The position numbers and the translations under genes are program-made. The notes below the pieces were generated by a model. That model saw only the letters and a program-made list of their open reading frames with translations. It was not told the origin of the DNA and ran no database searches. From the NCBI RefSeq assembly GCF_022565775.1, contig NZ_JAIUMC010000001.1, positions 1 through 64,000 on the forward strand: 64,000 nucleotides of DNA, written 5' to 3'. Shown here piece after piece: positions 25,235 to 34,934 of this stretch. Numbering within the stretch: the first letter of the stretch is position 1; each line of letters opens with the position of its first letter. This stretch comes from Natronospirillum sp. GTDB taxonomy: Bacteria; Pseudomonadota; Gammaproteobacteria; Pseudomonadales; Natronospirillaceae.

Positions 25235-26689
25235 TCAGCTCTGTTCAGGATTGCGCATCCGCTTCAGGCGCTTGCTGAGTGCAGGCTGGGAGATTCCCAA
25301 AAACTGTGCCGCAATCGACTGGTTGTAGTCAGCACGGAACAGGGCTTCTTCGATCAGAATCTCGTCCATTTCAGCCAGGCTGGGCAACCGACGATCCAGC
25401 GGAAACTGCACCAGTGACTGGTCACTGGCCGCGGGCTCATCAGCACCGGCATCACTGATCAGACTCAGATGTTCAGGCGCCAGCTCACCATTGTCTGACC
25501 GACTGAGTGCATCAAAGGCAATGGCGCGCAATTCCCGTACATTGCCGGGGAAGTGATAGCTCTGAAGCTGCGCCCAGGTTTCGGAAGTCAACTCCGGCAC
25601 TTCCCGACCCACGTCTGCTGCGGCCTGTTCGAGAAAATGGCTGAAAAGCAGGCGGATGTCTTCGCGACGCGCGCGCAAGGGCGGTATCTGGACCTGATGA
25701 GTACACAGGCGATAGTAGAGGTCGCGCCTGAAACGACCCTCCTTCTGCAGGGCATCCAGGTTCTGATGGGTTGCCACAAAGATGCGAGCCTGCGAGCGCT
25801 CCGGGCGGTCGGCGCCCATGGGGTAGTACTCGCCTTCCTGCAGCAAGCGCAGCAGCTTGACCTGCGAGCCCGGGCTCAGGTCACCAATTTCGTCCAGAAA
25901 CAGCGTGCCACCAGCGGCCGTCTCCACCAGACCACGGCGCTCGCTGTCGGCACCGGTGAAGGCCCCCTTGCGATGGCCAAACAGGGTGTCATTGAAAATA
26001 TGGTCATCCAGCCCTGCCACGTTGACGGTGACCAACTTGCCAGGTCGACCACTCAAGTCATGCACGGCCTGGGCGATCAGTTCCTTGCCCGTGCCGCTCT
26101 CGCCACAGATCATCAACGGCTGGGTGCTCCCTGCGACGGACTCCAGATATTGAAACACCGAGGCCATCTTGCGGCTCTGGGTCAGTATGCGGGCAAAGGA
26201 CTCGGGCGAATCCAGTCGCCGGCTCAGTACCCGTTGGCGCAGGGCCTGGTTTTCCGACTTGATCTCCTGAACCTCGATGGCCCGCTTGATGCCTTCCAGC
26301 AGCCTGTCTGTTTCCGTGGTCTTGACGAAAAAATCGAAAGCACCCTGACGCAGGCAGTCGACAGCGGTTTCCACCTGGTTGAGGCCACTGATAATCACCG
26401 TCACCACGTCCGGATAGGCCTCATTGATGTCATGCAGTAGCTGACCGCCCGACTTTCTGGGCATATTGAGGTCCAGCAGCACGATGCGGATCGGGTGCTC
26501 GGCCAGCATGTCCATCACACGCAGGCTGTCCGAACAGAAATAGAGATGATTGATGCCCGCCTTGCGCTCCAGCAACAGGGCCAGACTGCGCTGGTAGGAC
26601 ACTTCGTCGTCCACCAGCAGAATACCGAAGTGCGGGTAGAGCCCCGCACCACTGGTAACCGCCGAGCTGGCTGTAGCGCTGTTCTGCAT
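25235..26689 (-). CDS. NtrC-family sigma-54-dependent response regulator
   Basis: 484 residues. The receiver domain (about 20-135) has D27-D28 and phospho-acceptor D73 (VLLDLNMP). The AAA+ domain (about 175-400) has Walker A GESGTGKE, the sigma-54 contact loop GAFTGA, Walker B GGTLFLDEIGD and the R-finger region LYYRL. A C-terminal Fis-type helix-turn-helix follows (YNQSIAAQFLGISQPALSKRL). Its ATG overlaps the stop of the kinase gene (TGATG), so the two form a two-component pair. The only sigma-54 promoter noticed nearby is downstream at 24954-24969, with three repeated AT-rich sites, making the small transcript a likely target. Confidence 0.95.
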   Translation of the reverse strand: MQNSATASSAVTSGAGLYPHFGILLVDDEVSYQRSLALLLERKAGINHLYFCSDSLRVMDMLAEHPIRIVLLDLNMPRKSGGQLLHDINEAYPDVVTVIISGLNQVETAVDCLRQGAFDFFVKTTETDRLLEGIKRAIEVQEIKSENQALRQRVLSRRLDSPESFARILTQSRKMASVFQYLESVAGSTQPLMICGESGTGKELIAQAVHDLSGRPGKLVTVNVAGLDDHIFNDTLFGHRKGAFTGADSERRGLVETAAGGTLFLDEIGDLSPGSQVKLLRLLQEGEYYPMGADRPERSQARIFVATHQNLDALQKEGRFRRDLYYRLCTHQVQIPPLRARREDIRLLFSHFLEQAAADVGREVPELTSETWAQLQSYHFPGNVRELRAIAFDALSRSDNGELAPEHLSLISDAGADEPAASDQSLVQFPLDRRLPSLAEMDEILIEEALFRADYNQSIAAQFLGISQPALSKRLKRMRNPEQS

Positions 26690-28374
26690 CAGGCCTCCGG
26701 TGTTGCAACAGGAAAGGATACGTCTACGCGTGTGCCCTTTCCGGGCTTTGAATGAAACTGGATGGCGCCACTATAGGCTTTGATAATACCCGCGGAGACC
26801 GACAACCCAAGTCCGGTACCCCCCTGTTCACGCTTGGTGGTGAAGAAAGGATCAGTCAACTGCGGCAACACGTCATCAGGGATTCCACACCCGTCATCCA
26901 GTACGGACAGGATTATTTTCCGGTTTGAGCTGTCGACACGGGTTTCCACGCGTACGCTGTGGTCCGGATCCGGCAGCGCCTGACAGGCATTCAGAATCAG
27001 GTTGATCACCACCTGCTCTATGCGCTGTGCATTGCCCATCATCATGGGCAGAGTGGGGTGCAGGTGCAGACGATAGTTGTGGGTGTAACTCCGTATAGTG
27101 ACATCCAGCAACCGGGTGGCCGTTCTCACCACCTCGTTGAGCCGGATGGCCTCCAGGGTGTCGCTGTCTTCCTGCCGGGCAAAGTCACGCAGGTCGTTGA
27201 CGATGCGCTTGATCCGCTGGGCGCCCTCGTTCATCTCATCCAGCACATAGGGAATCTCGGCGCGCATGCGCTGATAGTCGAGTCCGGCAATCTGGAAGGT
27301 GCCACGCTGCTGATAATAATGATCCATGTGCGACAGGGTATCCTGCCAGGCATCCTTCAGCATGGGCAGGTTGAGCAGAATCAGGCCACTGGGGTTGTTG
27401 ATCTCATGTGCCACACCCGATACCAGGGTGCCGAGAGAACTCATCTTGTCAGCCTGGATCAACTGCTGTTGCTGCTCTCTGACTTCCCGCGTGCGTCGCT
27501 CCACTTCGCGCTGCAGCGTGCGAATCCAGATGGCGCCCACGCCCAGAGCTACCAGGGTGATCAGCACGGCTGCAGCAATGATCAAACCCACATAACGCAG
27601 CGCATCACTGGGCGAGCCTTCCAGCGGGCCCATCCAGCGGTCATAGATTTCCTGTTGTTTGCCTGTATTGCGCAGAATGGCCAAGCCTTCGGAAAACAGT
27701 GTCAACAGCTCTTCATTACCTTTCATTACCGCATAACCATAGGGTTGCGGCTGGATAGGTCGCCACACGGCCCGGATGTTGGACAGGCCATGTTCCTGAC
27801 TGAAATACAGGCTGGGCAAAGTGGCCCCCAGGGCAAAATCACTCTGCCCCGAAGCAACCTGGCGCAAGGCCCCGGAATGGGCCGGCATGGTGACGATCTC
27901 GATATCCAGGTCCTGCTGACGCAGATAGTCGTGGATCAGCCCCTCGTATTGCACTGCCACACTCCGCCCTTCAATATCCTCAAGGCTGTCCGCCTGCGGG
28001 CCGCCTTCGCGGCCAAAGAAGGAATAGTTGATAATGGTCGACGGCGCGCTGAAAGAGTAGGTCAGCTCTCGTTCGGGGGTTCCGACCATGCCCTGCAGCA
28101 CATCCACCTCGCCTTCTTCAAGAGCCCGGCGCATGGTGGACCAACTGTCGAGAACGATTTCCACCTCGACACCCATGACTTCCGCGATGGCGCGCGTCAT
28201 GTCGACATTGTAGCCGGCGATATTGCCTTCGGAATCAATGAACTCGTAAGGGGGAAAGCTGTCGTCGCCCCCCACACGGATGACCGTGGAATGCTCTGAC
28301 CCCAGCGCCGGCTGCACAGACAGCGCCAACAACAGGGCCAACAGGATATAGGCGCTGCGCACTGACTCCCCCAT
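26689..28374 (-). CDS. Sensor kinase with periplasmic solute-binding (SBP_bac_3) domain
   Basis: 561 residues from the ATG at 28374 (a GTG at 28383 is possible). A signal sequence (about 1-26) is followed by one SBP_bac_3 domain (about 30-255; typical IRVGGDDSFPPYEFID start), one membrane helix (about 268-292), a coiled linker, an NtrB-like HisKA with His in SGVAHEINNPSG, and HATPase_c motifs (NLILNACQALP, DDGCGIP, GGTGLGLSV). The fold resembles periplasmic amino-acid-binding proteins, so the ligand is probably an amino acid or similar compound. It forms an operon with the preceding beta-barrel gene and the NtrC-type regulator. Confidence 0.93.
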   Translation of the reverse strand: MGESVRSAYILLALLLALSVQPALGSEHSTVIRVGGDDSFPPYEFIDSEGNIAGYNVDMTRAIAEVMGVEVEIVLDSWSTMRRALEEGEVDVLQGMVGTPERELTYSFSAPSTIINYSFFGREGGPQADSLEDIEGRSVAVQYEGLIHDYLRQQDLDIEIVTMPAHSGALRQVASGQSDFALGATLPSLYFSQEHGLSNIRAVWRPIQPQPYGYAVMKGNEELLTLFSEGLAILRNTGKQQEIYDRWMGPLEGSPSDALRYVGLIIAAAVLITLVALGVGAIWIRTLQREVERRTREVREQQQQLIQADKMSSLGTLVSGVAHEINNPSGLILLNLPMLKDAWQDTLSHMDHYYQQRGTFQIAGLDYQRMRAEIPYVLDEMNEGAQRIKRIVNDLRDFARQEDSDTLEAIRLNEVVRTATRLLDVTIRSYTHNYRLHLHPTLPMMMGNAQRIEQVVINLILNACQALPDPDHSVRVETRVDSSNRKIILSVLDDGCGIPDDVLPQLTDPFFTTKREQGGTGLGLSVSAGIIKAYSGAIQFHSKPGKGTRVDVSFPVATPEA

Positions 28375-28383
28375 TGCCAGCAC

Positions 28384-28986
28384 TCAGTACCAGCGGAAGG
28401 TGAAGGCAAGATCAATGCGCTCGTGCGAGCCCTCGAGCGTCAGGCCCCAGTCCACCTGTTCGTGCAGACCGGTAAACAGGCTCACATGACCCAGGACCGG
28501 AAACCGGTCGACATCTTCTTCATAACCACTGGCAATCACACCCAGCTGCCAGGGTGAACCCGACAGCTCGCCGGTCAGGCCAGCCTCGGCGCGCGGATAG
28601 CCGCGTGTCACATCCGTTTCAGCAAATCGGGCATGTAGAATCTCGACCTGACCCTGCACATAGACGCCGGCGCCCGAAGACGGTCGGGTGCTGTAACCCA
28701 GTCCGCCCCGCAGGCGCCACAGAGACACATCGCCGATTCCGTCCTCGTCGTGCATATCCTTGCGCGACAGGCGCAGGGCCAGCGGCACGTCCAGTGTGGA
28801 GAAGAACTGGCGGCGCAACAGAATCGCCCCTTCTGCAAACCGGCCTTCTACATCTTCCAGATTACCGCTGTCACCGCCCAGCGAGGTCAGCCCCAGATTG
28901 ACCCGAAACTCTTCACTCGGATCAGCCAGAGCTGAACTGCCCAGAATGAAAGCCAGAAGGACTGCAATTACAAAAGACTGGCGCAT
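28384..28986 (-). CDS. Outer-membrane beta-barrel protein, unknown function
   Basis: 200 residues. A signal peptide (1-21, ending SALA) is followed by alternating amphipathic strands and a C-terminal aromatic residue in FTFRWY, the signature for Bam-dependent insertion. The size suits an 8-stranded barrel, and it may be YfaZ-like, though I am unsure. Its stop lies next to the start of the SBP-domain kinase, so barrel, sensor and regulator are one transcript. The barrel may help the ligand reach the sensor, but this is inferred from position only. Confidence 0.8.
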   Translation of the reverse strand: MRQSFVIAVLLAFILGSSALADPSEEFRVNLGLTSLGGDSGNLEDVEGRFAEGAILLRRQFFSTLDVPLALRLSRKDMHDEDGIGDVSLWRLRGGLGYSTRPSSGAGVYVQGQVEILHARFAETDVTRGYPRAEAGLTGELSGSPWQLGVIASGYEEDVDRFPVLGHVSLFTGLHEQVDWGLTLEGSHERIDLAFTFRWY

Positions 28987-29190
28987 GGTTGCTCTCTGTG
29001 GCGTCCAATGTCAGCTCGCAGTATAGCCGCCACCGGTGAACAACCACAAACGACAAGCGGGTAAAGCAGGGCTTTCGGCCGACGGCAGGGGCTGTCAATC
29101 AGACCTGCCGAAACCTCATCTGCAGCGAAACTCTCGCCGCCCCGCGTTTTTTGCTAAGCTGTAGGGTTCAAGCATTAGATAATAACTATT

Positions 29191-31605
29191 TTGTCCGACG
29201 ACCAGCACCCCGAGTTCACAGAGGCACGCCAACTGTCCCGGCTTCAGCACAGCTTGCAGCGGCTGGATCTGGGTGCCCTGGTATTGGACCAGTCGCGCAA
29301 GATCAGATACATCTCGCCGGCAGCCGAATCGTTGCGTCAGGCCGTTAGCGCGCCAGACTGGTCTGCCCTGTTGCCCGCCGAACTGGAGTCACGTTTTGAT
29401 GACTGGCTGATCAGCCAGATACCCTGGCTCATTGAGCAGCAATTCGACAAGCACTATCTGCGCTGGGAAGCCCACAGCGACCAGACACACCAGTTTGTCA
29501 TCATGTACTGCACCCTATTGCCCGAGCGGGAAAACTACCGCCGGATACTGGAATACTCGGTCGACGGGATTTACCAGACCAGCCGCTCTGGCGAAATTGT
29601 GTATGCCAATCGCTCGCTGGCGCGGCTATTCGGCTATGCAACGCCAGAAGAAATGCAAGTCAAGGTGGGTGAAGTCTCCCAGGGCATTTATCGCCATCAG
29701 ACTGATCGCGAAGCGTTCCTGCGACAATTGCAGGAACATGGCGAAGTCATTGGCTTCGAGTGTGAAATGTTCGGCAAGGACGGCCGCACCGTCTGGGTGC
29801 GGCAGAATGCGCGTGCCATTCTGGATGACGAGGGTGAACTGGCCCACATCATCGGCACAGTGGCCGATGTCAGTGCCCTGCGGCAGGCCGAACTGGCGCG
29901 CGAGCGCGCAGAGAGTGACTATGAGCGTTTGTTCAATTCGGCACAGGCCGGGTTGTATCAGTCGCTGCCCGACGGTCGGCTGCTGCGAGCCAATCAAATG
30001 CTGGCCCAGATTATCGGCTATGCCAGCCCGGAAGAGCTGCTGGCCTCAGTGAAGAACCTCGGGGAAGACGTTTACGATGACAGCAGAACGCGCGACAGGG
30101 TAATCGCGCGCCTGCGTCACAACGGACATTTGAGCAATGAACGTGTGCGCCTGCGACGCCGGGACGGCCGTCGAATATGGGTTCTGCTCAGTGCCCAGTT
30201 CCGGCATCACGACAACCAAAAGGAAGATGTTTTTGAGGGCTCGATGCATGACATCACCGAGCAGGTGGAAGCCGAAGAGAACTTCCGCTATCTGGCAGAA
30301 CACGACCCGCTGACCGGCTTGCTGAACCGGAGCCGATTTCAGAGCCGGTTGCAGGAGATCAGCCAGTTCATCGACGACACAGGAGCGCAGGCCGGCTGGG
30401 GGGTCATTTTCCTTGATCTGGACCATTTCAAGGACATCAACGACACACTCGGGCACCTGGTGGGCGATGTCCTGCTGGAGGAAATTGCCCGTCGCCTGCG
30501 CGCACCCCTGTCTCTTGAGGTAGAGCCGTTCAGGCTGGGTGGCGACGAATTTGCGATTATCGTCCCTCATTCGGTAGACGTCACCGCACTGGATACCATC
30601 TGTACCGAGATCATCGACCGGGTCAGTCAACCCTACCGCCATCAGGAACATGCCCTGAAAGTCACTGCCAGTCTGGGCGTCGTGCTCAGTGAGCAACTGC
30701 AGGAGACCGATGGGGAAGACATCTCCGAGGCGGCCATGCGTGCCGCTGATCTTGCCCTGTACAGCTGCAAACGCTCTGGCCGGGCAGGCTATCGGGTGTT
30801 CGAGGTTGCGATGCAGTTGCAGGTGCAGCAGGAGCGGGACCTGGAGACTCGACTGGAAGCGGCGCTCAAGAACAACGAACTGGAACTGCATTATCAGCCC
30901 AGTCACGACGCAGACTCCAACCGCATAGTCGGCGTCGAAGCGCTGCTGCGCTGGCCCACCGAATGGGGCATGATCAGCCCCAGCCAGTTCATTCCTCTGG
31001 CCGAGCGCTCTGGGCTGATTGCTGATATTGACCAATGGGTATTCCAGCAGGTCTGTCTGCATTGTGAGCGCCTGACGGCGCTGCATCCGCAACTGCGGGT
31101 CAACTTCAATCTCTCGGCACACCATTTCAACTACGACACGCTCGATCAGCTTATGCAGCCACTGGATGATGCACTGGACCGTTGGGGCAGCAACCTGGGT
31201 ATTGAGCTGACTGAGCGGGTCATGTTCGAGCACACGGATCAGGTCATTGCCGCCTTGCAGTCCCTGCGCGCCCGGGGTATCAGCATCTCTCTGGATGACT
31301 TTGGTACCGGCTATTCGTCATTGAGCTACCTCACCAGACTGCCCGTTGACCGCCTGAAAATCGACCAGAGTTTTATCCGTGATATGGATCGCAACTCCAC
31401 GGCGCTGACCGTGGTTCAGGCCACCGTTCAGATCGGCAAGACGTTGAACATGCGAGTCACCGCCGAAGGCGTGGAAACCGCCGAACAACTTGCTTTTGTG
31501 CGTGAACTGGGGGTCGACGAGGTGCAGGGGTTCTATCTGGCGCGCCCCATGCCGCTGGACGATTTGCTACAGATGCTGGCTCTCGACCAGACAGAAGACG
31601 CCTGA
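29191..31605 (+). CDS. PAS-PAS-GGDEF-EAL c-di-GMP protein
   Basis: 804 residues. Two or three PAS domains (about 20-105 degenerate, 115-235, 245-360) precede a GGDEF domain (about 365-535, intact LGGDEF) and an EAL domain (about 545-795) with EALLRW, the Asn of NFNLSAHHF, ELTERV, DDFGTGYSS, AEGVET and QGFYLA. Both output domains look active, so cyclase and phosphodiesterase activities may be switched by the PAS domains. No membrane segment is present. An in-frame stop at 29176 and lack of ATG/GTG make the TTG at 29191 the likely start; there is no clear ribosome site, so expression may be low or the transcript leaderless. Confidence 0.9.
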   Translation: MSDDQHPEFTEARQLSRLQHSLQRLDLGALVLDQSRKIRYISPAAESLRQAVSAPDWSALLPAELESRFDDWLISQIPWLIEQQFDKHYLRWEAHSDQTHQFVIMYCTLLPERENYRRILEYSVDGIYQTSRSGEIVYANRSLARLFGYATPEEMQVKVGEVSQGIYRHQTDREAFLRQLQEHGEVIGFECEMFGKDGRTVWVRQNARAILDDEGELAHIIGTVADVSALRQAELARERAESDYERLFNSAQAGLYQSLPDGRLLRANQMLAQIIGYASPEELLASVKNLGEDVYDDSRTRDRVIARLRHNGHLSNERVRLRRRDGRRIWVLLSAQFRHHDNQKEDVFEGSMHDITEQVEAEENFRYLAEHDPLTGLLNRSRFQSRLQEISQFIDDTGAQAGWGVIFLDLDHFKDINDTLGHLVGDVLLEEIARRLRAPLSLEVEPFRLGGDEFAIIVPHSVDVTALDTICTEIIDRVSQPYRHQEHALKVTASLGVVLSEQLQETDGEDISEAAMRAADLALYSCKRSGRAGYRVFEVAMQLQVQQERDLETRLEAALKNNELELHYQPSHDADSNRIVGVEALLRWPTEWGMISPSQFIPLAERSGLIADIDQWVFQQVCLHCERLTALHPQLRVNFNLSAHHFNYDTLDQLMQPLDDALDRWGSNLGIELTERVMFEHTDQVIAALQSLRARGISISLDDFGTGYSSLSYLTRLPVDRLKIDQSFIRDMDRNSTALTVVQATVQIGKTLNMRVTAEGVETAEQLAFVRELGVDEVQGFYLARPMPLDDLLQMLALDQTEDA

Positions 31606-31631
31606 TCCGCGAGTTGCGGAGTACATCCGGC

Positions 31632-31660
31632 TTGACACTTTACGCTGCGACAGGATAAAT
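31632..31660 (+). promoter_or_regulatory. Possible sigma-70 promoter of the aminotransferase gene
   Basis: A perfect TTGACA -35 box (31632-31637) with a GATAAA-like -10 box about 16 bp downstream. It lies 136 bp before the ATG, so the leader would be long. The -10 match is only moderate. Confidence 0.35.
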
Positions 31661-31795
31661 CAGCACCAGATTTCCGTGCGCGACCGCTTCCCTCGGGCAG
31701 CAGGCCCTGTCATCTTTGGCCCGCTGATTCAATTTCCGGAAGCGGACTTATAAAACGCGCAACCAATGACTGCATCTGCTGTAGGGAGCCGCACC

Positions 31796-32980
31796 ATGTT
31801 CAATCGCCTTGAAGCACCCGGACAGGACCCCATCCTGTCGCTGGCTCTGGCCTTTCGTGACGATCCACGCCCGGACAAGATCGATCTGGGTATTGGCGTG
31901 TATCGCAACAGCGAAGGGGTCACGCCCATCATGACGGCAGTGCGCAAGGCCGCAGTGGAGCTCGCACAGACCCAGCCCAGCAAGAGTTATGTCGGCCTCG
32001 CCGGTGATGAGCAGTTCAACCAATCGATTACCGACCTGTTGCTGCAGGGCACGGCCGGGCATGCCCGTTCAGCGGCTATACAGACGCCGGGCGCCAGCGG
32101 CGCCCTGCGCATGCTGGCGGACCTGATTGCCACGGCACGCCCCGAGGCCACCGTCTGGATCAGCCGTCCCAGCTATGTGAACCATCAGCCGGTGATGGAG
32201 GGTGCCGGGCTGACCGTGCGCGAGTATCCCTATTTCGATGTCAGTACCAAGCAGGTGGACGAATCCGCCATGCTGGAGCAAATCAGCCAGCTCGGCCCGG
32301 ATGATGTATTGCTGCTGCACGGCTGCTGTCACAACCCAACGGGCGCCGATATTTCGATGGAGTCCTGGCAGCGTATTACCGAGATGGCAGTAAAGCAGGG
32401 CTTTCTGCCCTTCGTCGACATCGCGTATCAGGGTTTCGGGGATGGTCTGCACGAAGACGGCTCAGGTCTGCGCCTGCTGGCCGATGCGGTACCGGAGATG
32501 GTCATTGCCACCTCCTGCTCGAAGAACTTCGGCCTGTATCGGGAGCGCACCGGCGCGGCGATTGTCATCGGCGAAGACCTGGCGCAGGCGCAGAAGGCCA
32601 AGGCCCATATTCAGCGCCTGGCTCGGGGCACCTACACCATGCCCCCCGATCATGGTGCCGCCATTGTGGCGAAGATTCTCAACGAGCCAGCCTTGCGCGC
32701 GGAATGGGAACAGGAACTGAACGGCATGAATGGGCGCATCAATCATTTGCGCGCGGAACTGGTAAGCCAGTTCCGCGCAGCCACGGACAGCGACCGGTTT
32801 GACTACTTTGGCCAGCATCGCGGCATGTTCTCGGTGACCGGCCTGAGCGCGGAACAACTGCAACAACTCAAGGACGATTTCGGCATCTATGTGGTTGCCG
32901 GCGGCCGGGTCAATGTGGCCGGTCTGTCCGAGCAGGCCATTCCACGCGTGGTGGAAGGGTTTCTGGCCGTTGGCGCCTGA
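31796..32980 (+). CDS. Aromatic amino acid/aspartate aminotransferase
   Basis: 394 residues from the ATG at 31796, which has AGGGAG upstream. It is a class I aminotransferase of the AspC/TyrB group: the N-terminus MFNRLEAPGQDPILSL, the PLP-phosphate and ring contacts (HGCCHNPTGAD, VDIAYQGFGDG), the Schiff-base Lys in TSCSKNFGLYRER, and the substrate-binding Arg near the C-terminus (HRGMFSVTGL region). It transfers amino groups from aromatic amino acids or aspartate to 2-oxoglutarate. Members of this subgroup are often called tyrB or phhC; substrate preference cannot be read from the sequence. Confidence 0.9.
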   Translation: MFNRLEAPGQDPILSLALAFRDDPRPDKIDLGIGVYRNSEGVTPIMTAVRKAAVELAQTQPSKSYVGLAGDEQFNQSITDLLLQGTAGHARSAAIQTPGASGALRMLADLIATARPEATVWISRPSYVNHQPVMEGAGLTVREYPYFDVSTKQVDESAMLEQISQLGPDDVLLLHGCCHNPTGADISMESWQRITEMAVKQGFLPFVDIAYQGFGDGLHEDGSGLRLLADAVPEMVIATSCSKNFGLYRERTGAAIVIGEDLAQAQKAKAHIQRLARGTYTMPPDHGAAIVAKILNEPALRAEWEQELNGMNGRINHLRAELVSQFRAATDSDRFDYFGQHRGMFSVTGLSAEQLQQLKDDFGIYVVAGGRVNVAGLSEQAIPRVVEGFLAVGA

Positions 32981-32986
32981 GCCAGA

Positions 32987-33454
32987 TCAGAAAATGCCGG
33001 CCTCCAGGCCGGCTGCCATCGCCATCCCCAGCTCCCGACATTGCTCGATAAACTGCTCATCCCAGTCGCCCTGACAGATCAGCGGCGACTGCACAGCCCG
33101 CCAGCGCAACCCCCCGCAGATGCTCTCGATGGCCCGCCGCGTGCCGGTGCCATCCTTGCCCGCCCTGATCAGCGTGGCGTAGGGCAGTGCATCCGTTTCG
33201 TCCAGCAGGCTGTAATAGCTGCGGTCGAAGAAGTCCTTCAAGGCCCCGCTCATGTACCCCAGATTCTCCGTGGTGCCGAGAATGATGGCGCTGGACTCCA
33301 GCACCGCATCAGCCCCGGCTTCCAGCGGTCGCAGATGGCGCACCGTGACGCCGCTGATGGCAGAGTTCTGCGCGCCTTCCATGACCGCCGTCACCATGCG
33401 CTGGGTGTTGGGGGACGGGTCGTGGGCAATCAGGGTCAGAAGATGATCAGTCAT
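32987..33454 (-). CDS. Flavodoxin-like NAD(P)H-dependent FMN reductase family protein
   Basis: 155 residues from the ATG at 33454. The flavodoxin fold is indicated by an N-terminal strand, the FMN-site SPNTQRM and the ring-contact loop GTTENLGYMSGALKDFFDR. It is shorter than typical azoreductases. It probably reduces FMN, quinones or nitro compounds. It is convergent with the aminotransferase (6-bp gap) and lies near the end of the membrane protein gene. No partner is evident. Confidence 0.8.
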   Translation of the reverse strand: MTDHLLTLIAHDPSPNTQRMVTAVMEGAQNSAISGVTVRHLRPLEAGADAVLESSAIILGTTENLGYMSGALKDFFDRSYYSLLDETDALPYATLIRAGKDGTGTRRAIESICGGLRWRAVQSPLICQGDWDEQFIEQCRELGMAMAAGLEAGIF

Positions 33455-33486
33455 GGTCACAGGTTAGACCATAAGGCCCGGCTCTG

Positions 33487-34779
33487 TCAGCGTCCCAGCA
33501 CCCAGAGAGCGACCACCACCAGGGACAACAGAACCGCGCCATAGACCAGGTTGTGACGCATCAGCAGATAGCCACTGGTACCATAGCGCCCCTGCAGCGA
33601 CAGATTGATACCTGACAAGGGACCGACACTGGTCCCGACGGCCCAGGCGCCTAGCGCCATGAACCCGAACAACGTCTGTTCCGAGCCTTCCAGGCGCAGC
33701 GTGGACGCCAGTACCGAAATCCCGATGATCGGATGCAGCCCCATGACCGCAGTGCCCACAATCACCAGCAGACTGATAATCGCCTCACTCACGCCAAAAC
33801 GGGCAAACAGTGTCCAATTGCCTCCGGTCATGGCTTCAATAAAGGTCGACAGACCCAGCGTCAGAAGACCGGCCGCCAGGAAAAGGCTGATTTCACCGCG
33901 CATCATGGGCAGGCGCTGGCGCACATGCTGCCCCATGCGCTGCAAGATCCGGTGTCGGCTCAGCAGGGCGTTGCTGAGCAAGGCGGTCAGCGGCATCAGA
34001 AAAGTGATTATGCTGACAATGCCCAGGCCCGGTGTGATCACCAGGTAAAACAACATGACCAGCCCCGCCATCATGACGGGCATCAGCAGGCTGCGCGGAG
34101 ACAGCGAAAAACCGGTCACATTGCTCAGATCAAACTGCCGCCGCAGGTCGAGTGTCGAGATCAGACCGGCCAGCAAGGCCAGTGGAAAGCCGACGATCAG
34201 AATCTGGCTGTACTCGAGCTCCGGTGCCAGAGTCAGTACCACCCCCATCGACGCAAAAAACGGCGACCAGAGAGCAGCACTGGAGAGACCGCGGTTCAGA
34301 GCCAGAATCTGGGGTAACTTGAGTGTGCCCTGTCGTGCCAGTCGGTCACCGATCATGAAGATGGTCGACAGGTTCAGCACAATGCCCAGGAAGTGCACGC
34401 CAAACCAGGTTTGCAACATGGCCGTCGGCCCGGTGCGGCCGATAGCCGGATCTGAAGCTGCGCCGGCGTCACGCCCGATCAGACCGACAAAGCTCACACC
34501 GATCAGCATGGCCACCACGTAGAGGTTGCCGGTAAACAGCTGAGACCAGTCAAATCCGATCCGGTACAGCATCTCGGCCAGCAGCAGCAACAGCAGCCCG
34601 ATCAATGCCAGCCCTCCGGCCTGCCAGCGGGTGTTGGTCGGTATTGTGCGCCAGAGCAACGCCATGGCCAGCCAAAGCAGCAGGCCGGCAAGGCGGCTGA
34701 CATTGACGCCAGGAACCAGGCTGACAATCTGCAGCAGTAGCCCGGCCAGAATCAGCCAGCCCGGGGCCTGCTTTGCCAT
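33487..34779 (-). CDS. Polytopic membrane protein, possible transporter
   Basis: 430 residues from the ATG at 34779. About 11-12 hydrophobic helices are visible, in two halves, with re-entrant-like glycine-rich stretches (TGGNWTLFARFG and GTSVGPLSGINLSLQGRYG). This resembles secondary transporters of the ion-transporter superfamily, but I recognise no specific family. No neighbour suggests a substrate. An upstream extended start (34914) is possible but would add a poorly conserved-looking 45-residue leader. Confidence 0.7.
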   Translation of the reverse strand: MAKQAPGWLILAGLLLQIVSLVPGVNVSRLAGLLLWLAMALLWRTIPTNTRWQAGGLALIGLLLLLLAEMLYRIGFDWSQLFTGNLYVVAMLIGVSFVGLIGRDAGAASDPAIGRTGPTAMLQTWFGVHFLGIVLNLSTIFMIGDRLARQGTLKLPQILALNRGLSSAALWSPFFASMGVVLTLAPELEYSQILIVGFPLALLAGLISTLDLRRQFDLSNVTGFSLSPRSLLMPVMMAGLVMLFYLVITPGLGIVSIITFLMPLTALLSNALLSRHRILQRMGQHVRQRLPMMRGEISLFLAAGLLTLGLSTFIEAMTGGNWTLFARFGVSEAIISLLVIVGTAVMGLHPIIGISVLASTLRLEGSEQTLFGFMALGAWAVGTSVGPLSGINLSLQGRYGTSGYLLMRHNLVYGAVLLSLVVVALWVLGR

Positions 34780-34934
34780 GATGATGACCTGTTCGCGCAC
34801 TGGGTCCTCGTTTGCAGCGTGAGAGATACCAGTCTGCCCGAATAGACCGCATGAAGAAACGCACTCCATAAGCAAAATCTGATTATCGAGCCACTTTCTT
34901 AGGTGACAATACACGAAGCTGCTAACATGACTGC

